Source of the DNA: Pontibacillus yanchengensis
GTDB taxonomy: Bacteria > Bacillota > Bacilli > Bacillales > BH030062
Assembly: GCF_009856295.1 (NCBI RefSeq)
Contig: NZ_WMEU01000001.1
Span: forward strand, 558,001-622,000
Reading direction: 5' to 3'
DNA: 64,000 nt
Below, piece after piece: positions 35,525 through 44,124 of the stretch (positions are counted from its first letter, which is position 1; each line of letters starts with the position of its first letter). The notes beneath the pieces were generated by a model that searched no databases, was not told the DNA's origin, and saw only the letters and a list, made by a program, of their open reading frames with translations. The translations under genes were made by a program, and so were the position numbers.

Positions 35525-35905
35525 ATGACGTATAATGTGTTTATTTACGGAACTCTGTTACCAGGTGAGAACAATCACCATATCGCTTCTCCCTACCTTA
35601 TTGATCGAAAAAATGGGAACGTAACAGGGCGTTTATTTCATGTGGGATCATTTCCTGCTCTTGTGTTAGACCATGCTAACACCGTTACTGGAGAATGGTT
35701 TACGGTTTCTGAACAAGGATTAGCTGAAATGGATAATCTTGAAGGATACGAGCCAAACCATTCAAACAACCATTATGAACGAGTTTGGATTAAAGACAAG
35801 AATAACGATATAGAAGGTTATGTATATATCTATTCTTACGCAAAGGCTATTGACCTAAAAGAGATTACTTCTGGCTGTTGGAGAACATTCCAACGGACCA
35901 AATAG
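35525..35905 (+). CDS. gamma-glutamylcyclotransferase-like (AIG2/GGCT) protein
   Basis: 126 residues with the family start VFIYGTLLPGENNH, VTGRLFHVGSFPALVL, GEWFTVSEQGLAEMDNLEGY and a C-terminal YVYIYSY. The fold cyclises gamma-glutamyl-amines, but many bacterial members are of unknown substrate. GGAGGT precedes ATG 35525. Monocistronic. Confidence 0.85.
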   Translation: MTYNVFIYGTLLPGENNHHIASPYLIDRKNGNVTGRLFHVGSFPALVLDHANTVTGEWFTVSEQGLAEMDNLEGYEPNHSNNHYERVWIKDKNNDIEGYVYIYSYAKAIDLKEITSGCWRTFQRTK

Positions 35906-35924
35906 AGCTATTTATAAACAGCTC

Positions 35925-36040
35925 AGTAAGCCCTTTTCGCCAAAAATAAGTTCCGTTCTAAATGACATAGGTTGGTTCGATGTTGATGTGTGAAGTAGCG
36001 GTCTTAATCGAATCTCCATTATTCCATAACGTCCACAATT
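35925..36040 (+). repeat. family B intergenic repeat, 5' part, degenerate (copy B3)
   Basis: Contains TAGGTTGGTTCGATGTTGAT, GTGTGAAGTAGCGGTC and TTAATCGAATCTCC, the hairpin part of the family, in a worn form between two genes. Confidence 0.5.
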
Positions 36041-36138
36041 CCAAAACCACCCTCCCACAGAACTTCACCAGAAATTTTCAATAAGAGCATTTAGGTTTTT
36101 GTGGTAACATAATCACAGAATTGTTGTGGGGGATGTTT

Positions 36139-36528
36139 ATGAAAAGAAGGTTATTGTTATTTAACGTCTTATTTGTTATGTTGCTTTTAGCAGTTGCTTG
36201 TAATCAACAGCAAGAAATAGATATTTCTAAATCAGTACGCAAGACAGAAGATTATTTAAGACAATTAGATGAAATATCAACAACAGCGGGTTCATATACC
36301 GAGGACGAGGAGCAAGTAAAATTTAGACTTTTGGTTGAAAAGCATCCTTCGCAAGAAGAAGCAACTGCAATGTTTAACAACATATTAAATATTCTTGAAA
36401 AAAACTCTCACAATCGTGAATTTTGGGATAACTATAATGGCTATTTTGATATTAAATCCCATAAAACAGGGGTGATTTACAAAGCTACTAAAATTATAGG
36501 AAAAGACTTGAAAGTTACTCCTAAATAA
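36139..36528 (+). CDS. small lipoprotein of unknown function
   Basis: 129 residues. Signal peptide (RRLLLFNVLFVMLLLAVAC) with the lipid-modified Cys in AVAC, then a helical, charged domain (VRKTEDYLRQLDEISTTAG, FRLLVEKHPSQEEATAMFNN) and a short beta end. ATG 36139 follows GGGGGA. No family recognised. Confidence 0.75.
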   Translation: MKRRLLLFNVLFVMLLLAVACNQQQEIDISKSVRKTEDYLRQLDEISTTAGSYTEDEEQVKFRLLVEKHPSQEEATAMFNNILNILEKNSHNREFWDNYNGYFDIKSHKTGVIYKATKIIGKDLKVTPK

Positions 36529-36568
36529 CAAAGCTTTTTGAATAACGGCGCATTAGTTAAAGAAAAGT

Positions 36569-36600
36569 GAGCATTTTCCGATAAGGGATTTGCTCTTTTT
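36569..36600 (+). terminator. terminator after the lipoprotein gene
   Basis: GAGCA/TGCTC with an inner TTCC/GGGA pairing and TTTTT. The rest of the 36529-36873 gap holds a second terminator on the other strand and no gene I would support. Confidence 0.6.
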
Positions 36601-36734
36601 GGTACCTAAAATTACATTGGTTATTTGCTTGTGATTTAATAGCTCTTCAATAATTATTGTATCAATGTAAACTGGACAACAATTTTATGTGCAAAACACT
36701 ATCCCAAATACACGTTAGTATTGATTTAACAATG

Positions 36735-36771
36735 AAAAAAGAGCATCAATTTGCGTTGCAATTCAATGCTC
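36735..36771 (-). terminator. terminator of the 36874-37041 gene
   Basis: A 14-base imperfect stem (36741-36754 with 36758-36771) followed by TTTTTT on the minus strand. It lies about 100 bp after the gene. Confidence 0.6.
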
Positions 36772-36873
36772 AATTTAATATTGCATTTTTAATGTTTGTG
36801 CTCCAAAACCGAACTACTTATCATTATCGATGCCGGTTTTTGTTTATAGGGCTTTGCTTCTCTAACTAAGCAG

Positions 36874-37041
36874 TCACCTTGTCTTCCTTCTAATGATATC
36901 ACTGAGTACCATAATATAGAACATACTGGGCGCTGCAATAATTGAAATCATAAAATCTGTTATAAGTTCCTGAGCATGAAGGATAACGCCACCACATAAT
37001 AAGAGTAGAACTAATAAATCCAAGAAATCGTTCCATCTCAT
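36874..37041 (-). CDS. 55-residue small membrane protein
   Basis: ATG 37041 lies seven bases after GTGAGG. The product is MRWNDFLDLLVLLLLCGGVI, then HAQELITDFMISIIAAPSMF and YIMVLSDIIRRKTR: two short hydrophobic spans and a basic end. Function unknown. Confidence 0.6.
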   Translation of the reverse strand: MRWNDFLDLLVLLLLCGGVILHAQELITDFMISIIAAPSMFYIMVLSDIIRRKTR

Positions 37042-37173
37042 GCGATCGCCTCACTTCGTTCTTTTTCTTATTCTATGATGTTATGGGATTGATGTGTACA
37101 AAAATTAAGGAAAGAAAGCTCAAGGTACAGAAGCTAGAGATTAGTTTAACCGATCTTATGTTTTCGTTACTAA

Positions 37174-37203
37174 CAAAAAACTCCCAACCTATTGGCTAGG
37201 GGT
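37174..37203 (-). terminator. terminator of the ABC transporter operon
   Basis: Ten-base stem with one mismatch (37180-37189 with 37194-37203) followed by TTTTTT on the minus strand. Confidence 0.6.
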
Positions 37204-37258
37204 ATACCATGTCATGAAACTAATGGACTCACCAATCAAATTAATATTCACGAAGATT

Positions 37259-38038
37259 TTAACCTCTACTGACAGCTTTCTTAGCTGAAACAGCTGCGAA
37301 CGTTATAGTAATTGCACATGCAATGATGATGGCGATGAAACCTTGAGCAATTTCCCACCATTGCCAGCCATCAATGAGGACGGTTCTCATGCTTTGAAAG
37401 ATGTAAGTGGTTGGATTAATCGTAGCAGCTACTTTCAACCACGTCGCTTCTATTAATTCATAAGGTACAAATGTCGTACTTAAGAAAATTAGCGGAAAAA
37501 AGATTAATGTACCTGCTTGTGCTGCTTGAGCGTTCTTAGTTTTTAATGCTACACCTGCTGAATACCCTGCAAATGCTAGCCCCCACCCAATCGCAATTAG
37601 TAGAACAATAACAATACCAAAAAAACCAGTCTCTACGTTCAGTCCCATGAAAAATGCGACCATAATAATCAGCAGTGTTTGCACAAACAACTGAAGCATC
37701 CCTGCTATAATTGGTCCCAGAACAATGGAAAGCCTCGAAGCAGGGGTTAACAGTAATCGTGAGAAAAAGCCATTTTCAATATCTTTCACAATCCCTTGAC
37801 CTGCTCCCCCAGCACCGCCTATTGCAGCGGAAACAACTGAAACAGGAAGAATAAAGGCGAGATAATCCGCCCCATCAAAGGCTGGTAATTGTGAAATGCC
37901 ACTTAAACCACTTTCATACACCACTAAAAAGAACATAGAGATAAGCAAATTAGGAATAAAGGAGAAAGGACTTCTTAATGTCGTTTGTACACTACGTTTT
38001 GATAGTAACCAAATGTCTTTTACCAATCCATTACCCAT
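37259..38038 (-). CDS. ABC-2 type permease (DrrB-like)
   Basis: 259 residues, six spans, with LVKDIWLLSKRSVQTTLRSP at the start and FSRLLLTPASRLSIVLGPII as the ABC-2 coupling region; LIFFPLIFLSTTFVPYELI is a family signature. ATG 38038 overlaps the ATPase stop, with AAGGGG upstream. Pairs with the ATPase as an exporter of a drug or lipid-like compound; substrate unknown. Confidence 0.88.
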   Translation of the reverse strand: MGNGLVKDIWLLSKRSVQTTLRSPFSFIPNLLISMFFLVVYESGLSGISQLPAFDGADYLAFILPVSVVSAAIGGAGGAGQGIVKDIENGFFSRLLLTPASRLSIVLGPIIAGMLQLFVQTLLIIMVAFFMGLNVETGFFGIVIVLLIAIGWGLAFAGYSAGVALKTKNAQAAQAGTLIFFPLIFLSTTFVPYELIEATWLKVAATINPTTYIFQSMRTVLIDGWQWWEIAQGFIAIIIACAITITFAAVSAKKAVSRG

Positions 38039-39008
38039 GCTGAACTTCCCCTTTCTTGTCACGAATACCTTCTCCAGTGATTTTGAGGAAGATATCATCT
38101 AGAGTTGGAGAATCAACATTAATGCTCTGAATCGGAATACTATGATGATCAAGTACACGTACCACTTCCATTAAACGTTTTGTTCCGTCCTGAACATACA
38201 TAACGAGTTGTTGTCCTTTATTGACAAGGTCTGTAGCCATAAGTTCTTCATTTAGTATTTCCATAGCTTGATGTGTTTCTTCCTCCGACGAAAAATCCAT
38301 TGTAATTAAATCATTTCCGATTTGCGACTTTAACTCTGCAGGAGTTCCTTCTGCCACAATCATTCCTCCATCAATAATTGCAATTCGATCAGCCAAAAAG
38401 TCGGCTTCTTCTAAGTATTGGGTAGTTAAAAATATGGTTGTACCTTCTTCTTTGTTTAAACGTTCTAAGTATTCCCATATGCTCTTCCGATTTGACGGAT
38501 CCAGTCCTGTTGTGGGTTCATCTAAGAATAAAATCTTTGGTTTATTTACAAGTGTTAGCGCCAAATCAAGACGGCGACGCATTCCACCAGAATAATTCCC
38601 ACAGATACGGTCAGCCGATTCCGTTAATTGAACAACTTCTAATAATTCCTTTGTACGCTTTGAAGCTTCCTCTTTATTAAATCCAAAAATACCACATTGC
38701 AGTTTCAACATCTCTCTTCCAGTCAAGCTTGGATCAATACCGGTGTCTTGAAGAGCCACACCAATGTACTTTCTGACTTCATGAGGCTGTTGAATGACAT
38801 CCTGTTCAGCAACTTCCACTTTACCTGATGAAGCGTTTATCAGTGTAGTTAGAATTTGAACAGTAGTTGATTTACCTGCTCCGTTCGGTCCAAGAAATGC
38901 AAAGAACTCGCCTTCCTTAACATTAAAGCTTACATCTTTAACAGCTTGAACATTTCCCTTTTTGAATGTTTTCGTAAGGTGTTCAACTTCAATTGTACCT
39001 TTCACCAT
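38031..39008 (-). CDS. ABC transporter ATP-binding protein (DrrA-like)
   Basis: 325 residues. Walker A GPNGAGKST, signature NYSGGMRRRLDLA, Walker B ILFLDEPTTGLDP, and LTTQYLEEAD, where Gln replaces the switch His as in DrrA proteins. The C-terminal 80 residues (SPTLDDIFLKITG) are the DrrA extension. ATG 39008 follows GGGGGG. First gene of the two-gene exporter. Confidence 0.9.
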   Translation of the reverse strand: MVKGTIEVEHLTKTFKKGNVQAVKDVSFNVKEGEFFAFLGPNGAGKSTTVQILTTLINASSGKVEVAEQDVIQQPHEVRKYIGVALQDTGIDPSLTGREMLKLQCGIFGFNKEEASKRTKELLEVVQLTESADRICGNYSGGMRRRLDLALTLVNKPKILFLDEPTTGLDPSNRKSIWEYLERLNKEEGTTIFLTTQYLEEADFLADRIAIIDGGMIVAEGTPAELKSQIGNDLITMDFSSEEETHQAMEILNEELMATDLVNKGQQLVMYVQDGTKRLMEVVRVLDHHSIPIQSINVDSPTLDDIFLKITGEGIRDKKGEVQHG

Positions 39009-39340
39009 TTTCTTTGCCCCCCCTATTTGTTCTTTGTATATGTATTTATTCTCTTTCCTTATAATCATTCCTTTTTCCTAATGCACACAATAATGCTTAT
39101 TTAACCCGATTATACTTAAAGTACTATGTTATATAATAAACACAACTACGAAATACTCTACTACTGGATCCAGTAAAATCAAAAAGTATGGAGGAATTAC
39201 AGCTAATGATCTTCTATTAAATGAGCTTAAACATAAGGGGTTTATTAGTAAGCCAAATCAGTTATATTCTAATCACTTTCATATTTTTTCCACAAAGATT
39301 ACAATGTAGACATTACCTAAATTTTCGAAAGGATGATTGG

Positions 39341-40057
39341 GTGAAAGAACAAGCATTTTTGGATGCGAAGAAGATTGTAGAAGAACGTTATCCCAATAGC
39401 CAGGCAGCCATTTTAGCTGGGAGTGTTGTTCGATATGAGGCTACAGAAACATCCGATTTAGATATCGTTGTGTTTGATTTTTCAATTGCTAATTCCTATC
39501 GAGAGTCTTTTTTTTCTTTAAATTGGCCTGTGGAAGTCTTTGTACATAATCAAACTTCTTACAGGGAGTTCTTTAATGAAGATTGTAAAAAAGGGATTCC
39601 TAGTCTACCACGAATGATAGTAGAAGGTATGCCATTAAAAGGAGCAAAGCATATCCATAGTATAAAGGAAGAAGCCGCTAATAGACTAGCTGAAGGTCCT
39701 GAAGTATGGAATGAGGAAACCATTCAATTAAAACGTTATTTCATCACCGACACGGCAGAAGATATAAAAGGAGCAACACATCGTGCAGAGGGTATTTTCA
39801 CAGCCAATCTGCTAGCTGATCAATTACACGAATTTTATCTTCGTACAAACCAGCAATGGATTGGTAAAGGAAAATGGGTGATTCGTTCTTTAAAACTATA
39901 TGATGAAGATTTTGCAAAACAATTTACAAGAGCATTTGATCAATTTTATCGAACTGGTGAAACTGAAGAAATTGAAAAGTTGGTTGAGTCAACGTTAGAA
40001 CCTTTCGGTGGCCCTTTGTTTGATGGTTTTTCAGTAGGAAAATCAAACGACATTTGA
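39341..40057 (+). CDS. nucleotidyltransferase-fold protein
   Basis: 238 residues. The polymerase-beta-type motif is GSVVRYEATETSDLDIVV, i.e. GS followed by a DxD. The helical C-terminus (HRAEGIFTANLLADQLHEFY) resembles aminoglycoside nucleotidyltransferase relatives. GTG 39341 lies after GAAAGGATG and starts VKEQAFLDAKKIVEERYP; the frame runs upstream without a site. Target unknown; antibiotic resistance should not be assumed. Confidence 0.78.
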   Translation: MKEQAFLDAKKIVEERYPNSQAAILAGSVVRYEATETSDLDIVVFDFSIANSYRESFFSLNWPVEVFVHNQTSYREFFNEDCKKGIPSLPRMIVEGMPLKGAKHIHSIKEEAANRLAEGPEVWNEETIQLKRYFITDTAEDIKGATHRAEGIFTANLLADQLHEFYLRTNQQWIGKGKWVIRSLKLYDEDFAKQFTRAFDQFYRTGETEEIEKLVESTLEPFGGPLFDGFSVGKSNDI

Positions 40058-40064
40058 TACTAAA

Positions 40065-40097
40065 TAAAGGCTTGTCTTGAGAAAGACAAGCCTTTTT
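40065..40097 (+). terminator. terminator after the nucleotidyltransferase gene
   Basis: 13-base stem (40066-40078 with 40083-40095), then TTTT. Confidence 0.85.
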
Positions 40098-40124
40098 ACA
40101 AGTGAAGAAAGCATAAGTTCTGAC

Positions 40125-40250
40125 AATTACATGTCTAGCTACAGCACTCAGCAACTAGTGTGCTTCCCTCACCTCAAATCGATAAGTCAACATCGAACCA
40201 ATCTACGTTGTTGTAGGCCGCAATCTATACGTTGCCACCAGGGCTATCTA
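40125..40250 (-). repeat. family B intergenic repeat, worn copy on the minus strand (B4)
   Basis: On the minus strand it reads ATTGGTTCGATGTTGACTTATCG, broken only by short changes, then GGGAAGCACACTAGTTGCTG and GTAGCTAGACATG. It joins a short part of the 5' module directly to the 3' module. Confidence 0.55.
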
Positions 40251-40265
40251 AGCTTTTCTTAATTT

Positions 40266-40634
40266 TTATTTTCCCTCTTTATCAGATCGCTTATTGACTT
40301 TTTTCTCAAGATAGATACACAAATCCCCAACCGTTTTAAAGGTTGTAAATATACCTTCTAAGGATTGCACATCTTCCATATCTACATCTAATTTCCAGTA
40401 GTGCATAAGCTCTTGAAATGTTGCTTTAAATCGCTCCCGATCACCTTGGTACACAAGCTCTAACAGGGTTTCTGTTGTTAAATTTTCAACTGGCTTTTTG
40501 TAACCTTCATCAAGATGTTCATTAATATATTTCACAACAGTCAAATAAATCTCATAGGCTATACCTTTGGAATTTGTATATTCCTTTAATTCTTTTCTAG
40601 CTCGTCTGATTTCAAGGTCAATTAGTTCCCCCAT
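40266..40634 (-). CDS. helical protein of unknown function
   Basis: 122 residues, largely helical (LIDLEIRRARKELKEYTN, TETLLELVYQGDRERFKATF), ending in a segment (FTTFKTVGDLCIYLEKKVNK) that recalls the last helix of acyl-carrier proteins, but there is no DSL motif for a phosphopantetheine arm. AGGTGAGGATATA precedes ATG 40634. No family recognised. Confidence 0.65.
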   Translation of the reverse strand: MGELIDLEIRRARKELKEYTNSKGIAYEIYLTVVKYINEHLDEGYKKPVENLTTETLLELVYQGDRERFKATFQELMHYWKLDVDMEDVQSLEGIFTTFKTVGDLCIYLEKKVNKRSDKEGK

Positions 40635-41000
40635 TATATCCTCACCTCTACGTAGGCTAAGCTGTTAAGTACAAGTACGGATGGTAAGCGTCTAAAGCAT
40701 AACAACTCCTTATAAATATCATTTAGTAGAAAGTAAACTACACTTTTAATGTTATTCTAATATAATGGTTGGTCTTCATATCACCGAATAACTAATGTTG
40801 AATATTTGTACATTAGTTGTATATGACTTTTTTTCGGTTTACATAGGAATTTAATAACTTTCAGGTATTTTATATTATGATAACATATCTTATCTTTTTG
40901 TTAACATCAAAAGCTCATCTTAATTTAAATAAACATTAACTTTAATATAGTTAGTAATGGTAATTATCTATTGATATGTAGCAAACAACTGAAGCTTTTA
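40635..41000. other. AT-rich gene-free stretch
   Basis: About 365 bp with very low GC and no supported frame or RNA. It holds the promoter of the 40266 gene and leads directly into repeat A2. Confidence 0.4.
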
Positions 41001-41730
41001 TATTCCATTTTTGCCCCATTATCTTGAAGACTTTAGTTCGAGATATATTCAAAAGGTGATGGGTACGATACTTGAAAAGTGGAAGGGGGATTACGGTGAA
41101 ACAACTCGCTTTCCTGCGGGCGAGCTGGTGAGCCTTCACAGTCGCTTTGCTCCCTCCGGGGGCTCACCAACCTCTTTCTCTCGCGGGAGTCTCGTAGTTC
41201 CCATTCACCCCCAGCCGGGTAATGGCTATCGGACCCGCGGCCAAATGTTGTATGTCTGCCGAAAGGATATATAAGCTCTTATTTTTAGTAAAAACTCTCT
41301 TTGGGTAGATCTTGTGGACAAATAAAACTTTATTTTTTACAAACAGCGAACTAAGTGTCCATTGGCTTTCTTGCCAAAGAATTTTTTGTTATGAACCAAT
41401 TGTTATACTAGAACTCACTAGGGTGTAAACCAACCGTCAGAAGATATTCAAATACCTCAACGTCTCTAACTTCGCAATGTATCCGTTGCTCCCAATACTA
41501 GCAAAGGTGGCCGTGGAACAAGGGGACTCCCGCCGGAGAAAGAGCAAGGGAAGACCCCACAGAGCCCCGATTTTTGGGCTCAAGGAGGCTTGCCAGCTCG
41601 CCGGCAGCACCGAGTTGTTCCACGGCCACCTTTATTCTAACTAAATCTACGGGCACATCGCTCTTTCTGTGCGATCACCAAATTTATCTCGAATCCAAGT
41701 CTTCAGGATTATGCCTCAATTGTTGAGTAA
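41001..41730. repeat. family A intergenic repeat (copy A2, longest)
   Basis: About 730 bp with inverted ends of about 50 bp: left TATTCCAT, CATTATCTTGAAGACTT, TTCGAGATATATT; right AATTTATCTCGAATCCAAG, CTTCAGGATTATG, GTTGAGTAA. Inside are two GC-rich hairpin modules. The first (41080-41215) pairs GGGGGATTACGG-type sequence with its distant complement around a GGTGAGCC/GGCTCACC core. The second (41508-41635) has arms GGTGGCCGTGGAACAA and TTGTTCCACGGCCACC. The frame at 41011-41274 is incidental. Confidence 0.8.
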
Positions 41731-41856
41731 ACGGTTATTCTTTGTATTCTCCTAAATACTATTATCATTTTTAAACAGAAATATTAAGTGCCAATAAAAA
41801 AAGACGTTATAATAATAACCTTTGTGGATATAAGGGTAATATCAGGAGGGTGAAAG

Positions 41857-42141
41857 ATGAGTCAAACAAATCAAAATCAGAGTAAAAATGAAATAGATTT
41901 ACATTTAGGACGGTATGAAGTTTTTTTTAAGCAACGTTACACTATTTTATACAATGTAAATGATGTGCTTATTGGGCTTTGGTTTTTAATTGGAAGTATT
42001 TTTTTCTATTGGGAAGCTACTAAAATATGGGGAACCACTTTATTTGTACTTGGTAGCGCTCAGTTATTAATTCGTCCATTAATTCGCATTGTTCATAGAG
42101 TGCATTTTAAACGTGTCCAAAAAGACAACTCATTGCAATAA
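41857..42141 (+). CDS. YrhK-domain membrane protein
   Basis: 94 residues with the YrhK pattern: LHLGRYEVFFKQRYTILYNV, then two spans (GLWFLIGSIFFYW and GTTLFVLGSAQLLIRPLIRI). AGGAGGGTG precedes ATG 41857. Function of the domain is unknown. Confidence 0.85.
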   Translation: MSQTNQNQSKNEIDLHLGRYEVFFKQRYTILYNVNDVLIGLWFLIGSIFFYWEATKIWGTTLFVLGSAQLLIRPLIRIVHRVHFKRVQKDNSLQ

Positions 42142-42272
42142 ATATATAAAGTAGATTACTTTCTTTTCCCAGTATTGTTTTTATATAATAGCAGGAGATG
42201 ATCTCATTGCTTGAATGCAGTGAGATTTATTTTGTTTTCACCTATTTGAATACAACACAAAGGAGTCTAGCT

Positions 42273-43013
42273 ATGAACGAAACATTACAAACCCTCTTAA
42301 ACCATCGGTCTATTCGAGCGTTCACTAATGAAAAAGTAACAGATGAACAAATTTCTTCTATTATAGAGGCTGCTCAGATGGCTTCAACTTCAAGTTATAT
42401 GCAAGCCTATACCATTATGGGCGTAACAGATGAAGAGAAAAAAGCAGAACTAGCTCGTATTACAGGACAAGATTATGTACAAAATAATGCTCACCTATTT
42501 ATCTTCTGTGCTGATTTATATCGACATCAACAAAAAGCTACGCAAGAGCAAAAAGAAAATATGCTCGCAAATTTAGAAAATACAGAGCACCTCTTGGTTT
42601 CCTCTATTGATGCAGCTCTTGCAGCTCAGAATGCTGCGATAGCGGCTGAATCAATGGGGTTAGGTATGTGTTTTATTGGTAGCATTCGTAATAACATCCA
42701 ACAAGTAGATTCCTTACTTTCATTACCGGATCACGTCATACCTTTATTCGGAATGGTGATAGGTTATCCTGAAAAACAACCAGAACAAAAACCTCGCCTC
42801 TCCAAAGCAGGTATATATTTTGAAAATGAATATAAGAAAGATCAAACAACCGAACTTGAAATGTTTGATAACACAATAAGAGAATATTATAAACATCGGA
42901 GCCAAAATAACCGAATTGATTCATGGACAGAACAAATGCTTCGTCGATTCCAGAAACCTATGCGTATGGATGTATCTGAATTTGTTCAGTCAAAAGGATT
43001 TAACAAAAGATAG
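42273..43013 (+). CDS. NADPH-dependent nitroreductase/flavin oxidoreductase (NfsA type)
   Basis: 246 residues. HRSIRAFTNEKVTDEQISSI and AAQMASTSSYMQAYTIMGV are the FMN site, AAESMGLGMCFIGSIRNN the central part, and a long C-terminal extension (REYYKHRSQ) marks the NfsA/NfrA group. Reduces quinones or nitro compounds with NAD(P)H. ATG 42273 follows AAAGGAG; 49 bp separate it from the sirtuin gene, possibly one operon. Confidence 0.9.
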   Translation: MNETLQTLLNHRSIRAFTNEKVTDEQISSIIEAAQMASTSSYMQAYTIMGVTDEEKKAELARITGQDYVQNNAHLFIFCADLYRHQQKATQEQKENMLANLENTEHLLVSSIDAALAAQNAAIAAESMGLGMCFIGSIRNNIQQVDSLLSLPDHVIPLFGMVIGYPEKQPEQKPRLSKAGIYFENEYKKDQTTELEMFDNTIREYYKHRSQNNRIDSWTEQMLRRFQKPMRMDVSEFVQSKGFNKR

Positions 43014-43062
43014 TATGTAGTAACTCAACATGTTCCCCTAGATTTAAGTAAGAGGTGATTGG

Positions 43063-43812
43063 ATGCATCAAATTGAAGCGATAGCTACTACCTTAAAGAA
43101 AGCAAAACGTATTGCAGTTCTTACCGGAGCAGGTGTAAGTACTGCAAGTGGAATTCCTGATTTCCGATCTGCTGGTGGGATTTGGGAGCAGGACCGTTCA
43201 AGAGAGTACTATATGTCTTCTGATTACTTTCATGAACACCCTGTAGATTTTTGGAAAAAATATAAAGACATTTTTCAGATAAAATTAGTAGGCAATTATC
43301 AGCCTAACGAGGTTCATGCCTTTTTACACGAATTAGAAGACAATGGAAAAGAGGTCCCGATTATTACTCAAAATGTCGATGGCCTACACGAAAAAGCTGG
43401 TAACAACCGTATTATTGAATACCATGGTTCACTCACCACAGCTACATGTCCTACCTGTGGCACGCAATATGGATTCTCACATGTTATGGAGCATGAAACA
43501 CCGCGTTGTACTACTACTTATGGTAGTCATCTATGTAACGATATCTTAAAGCCTGACATTGTTCTTTTTGGAGATCCTATCACACAGCATGATAAAGCAG
43601 AAGCAATTATCGATCTAGCAGATGTTTTACTTGTATTAGGCACGTCTTTATTCGTTATGCCGTTTAATTTCTTACCAGATTACGCCAAATATCAACGTAA
43701 CCTCCCAACCATTCTAATTAATCGTGAACCAACAGCAAAAGATGAGCTGTTTGATTATGTAGTTCACGATAATTTAACACAAGTTATACAAAAAATTAAA
43801 CAAAGCATGTAG
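43063..43812 (+). CDS. sirtuin NAD-dependent protein deacylase
   Basis: 249 residues with GAGVSTASGIPDFRSAGGIW, TQNVDGLHEKAG, catalytic His in EYHGSLT, four zinc cysteines (TCPTCG, RCTT, HLCND) and KPDIVLFGDPI. Removes acyl groups from lysines using NAD. AAGAGGTGATT precedes ATG 43063. Confidence 0.92.
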   Translation: MHQIEAIATTLKKAKRIAVLTGAGVSTASGIPDFRSAGGIWEQDRSREYYMSSDYFHEHPVDFWKKYKDIFQIKLVGNYQPNEVHAFLHELEDNGKEVPIITQNVDGLHEKAGNNRIIEYHGSLTTATCPTCGTQYGFSHVMEHETPRCTTTYGSHLCNDILKPDIVLFGDPITQHDKAEAIIDLADVLLVLGTSLFVMPFNFLPDYAKYQRNLPTILINREPTAKDELFDYVVHDNLTQVIQKIKQSM

Positions 43813-43814
43813 GA

Positions 43815-44087
43815 ACAAAAGCTCAGGGCGCCGGTTAGCGACGTACAAACTGCTGCCCACAGGACGTGGGTTGGTTCGATATTGCTGCGTGACGCAGCGT
43901 TTTTAATCGAACTCCCTATGAATCGTTTTGAGATAAAGGAAATACCAAGTGCGCAAGTGTTCGATGTTGACTTATCGTAAGGAGGTGCAGGAAGTATGCT
44001 AGTCGCTGGGCGCTGGAGCTGAACATAGCCTCGATAACTTATTTATTAAGTTATATACATGCAAACATTTTTAAAATGAGCTAAACT
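43815..44087 (+). repeat. family B intergenic repeat, full copy (B5)
   Basis: Two modules. 5': TTAGCGACGTACAAACTGCT, then a nested hairpin (GTTCGAT ... GCTGCG-TGA-CGCAGC ... ATCGAAC) at about 43890-43925. 3': TTCGATGTTGACTTATCG, AAGGAGGTGCAGGAAG, TGCTAGTCGCTGGGCGCTGG, GAACATAGCC. It fills the gap between two genes and encodes nothing. Confidence 0.75.
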
Positions 44088-44091
44088 ATCT

Positions 44092-44120
44092 AAAAATCCC
44101 AGCCACGACGGCTGGGATTT
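44092..44120 (-). terminator. terminator of the antiporter gene
   Basis: 11-base perfect stem (44094-44104 with 44110-44120), T run on the minus strand. Confidence 0.85.
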
Positions 44121-44124
44121 ATTA

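Noticed and set aside
36657..36869. 70-codon plus-strand frame
   Set aside because: No ribosome site; it spans a clear minus-strand terminator hairpin.
40077..40262. 61-codon frame after the nucleotidyltransferase gene
   Set aside because: It starts in the terminator and runs through a family B repeat.
41011..41274. 87-codon frame in repeat A2, with a similar 64-codon frame at 50420-50614 in A3
   Set aside because: The similarity follows from the DNA repeat itself; no ribosome site, and A1 does not keep the frame.
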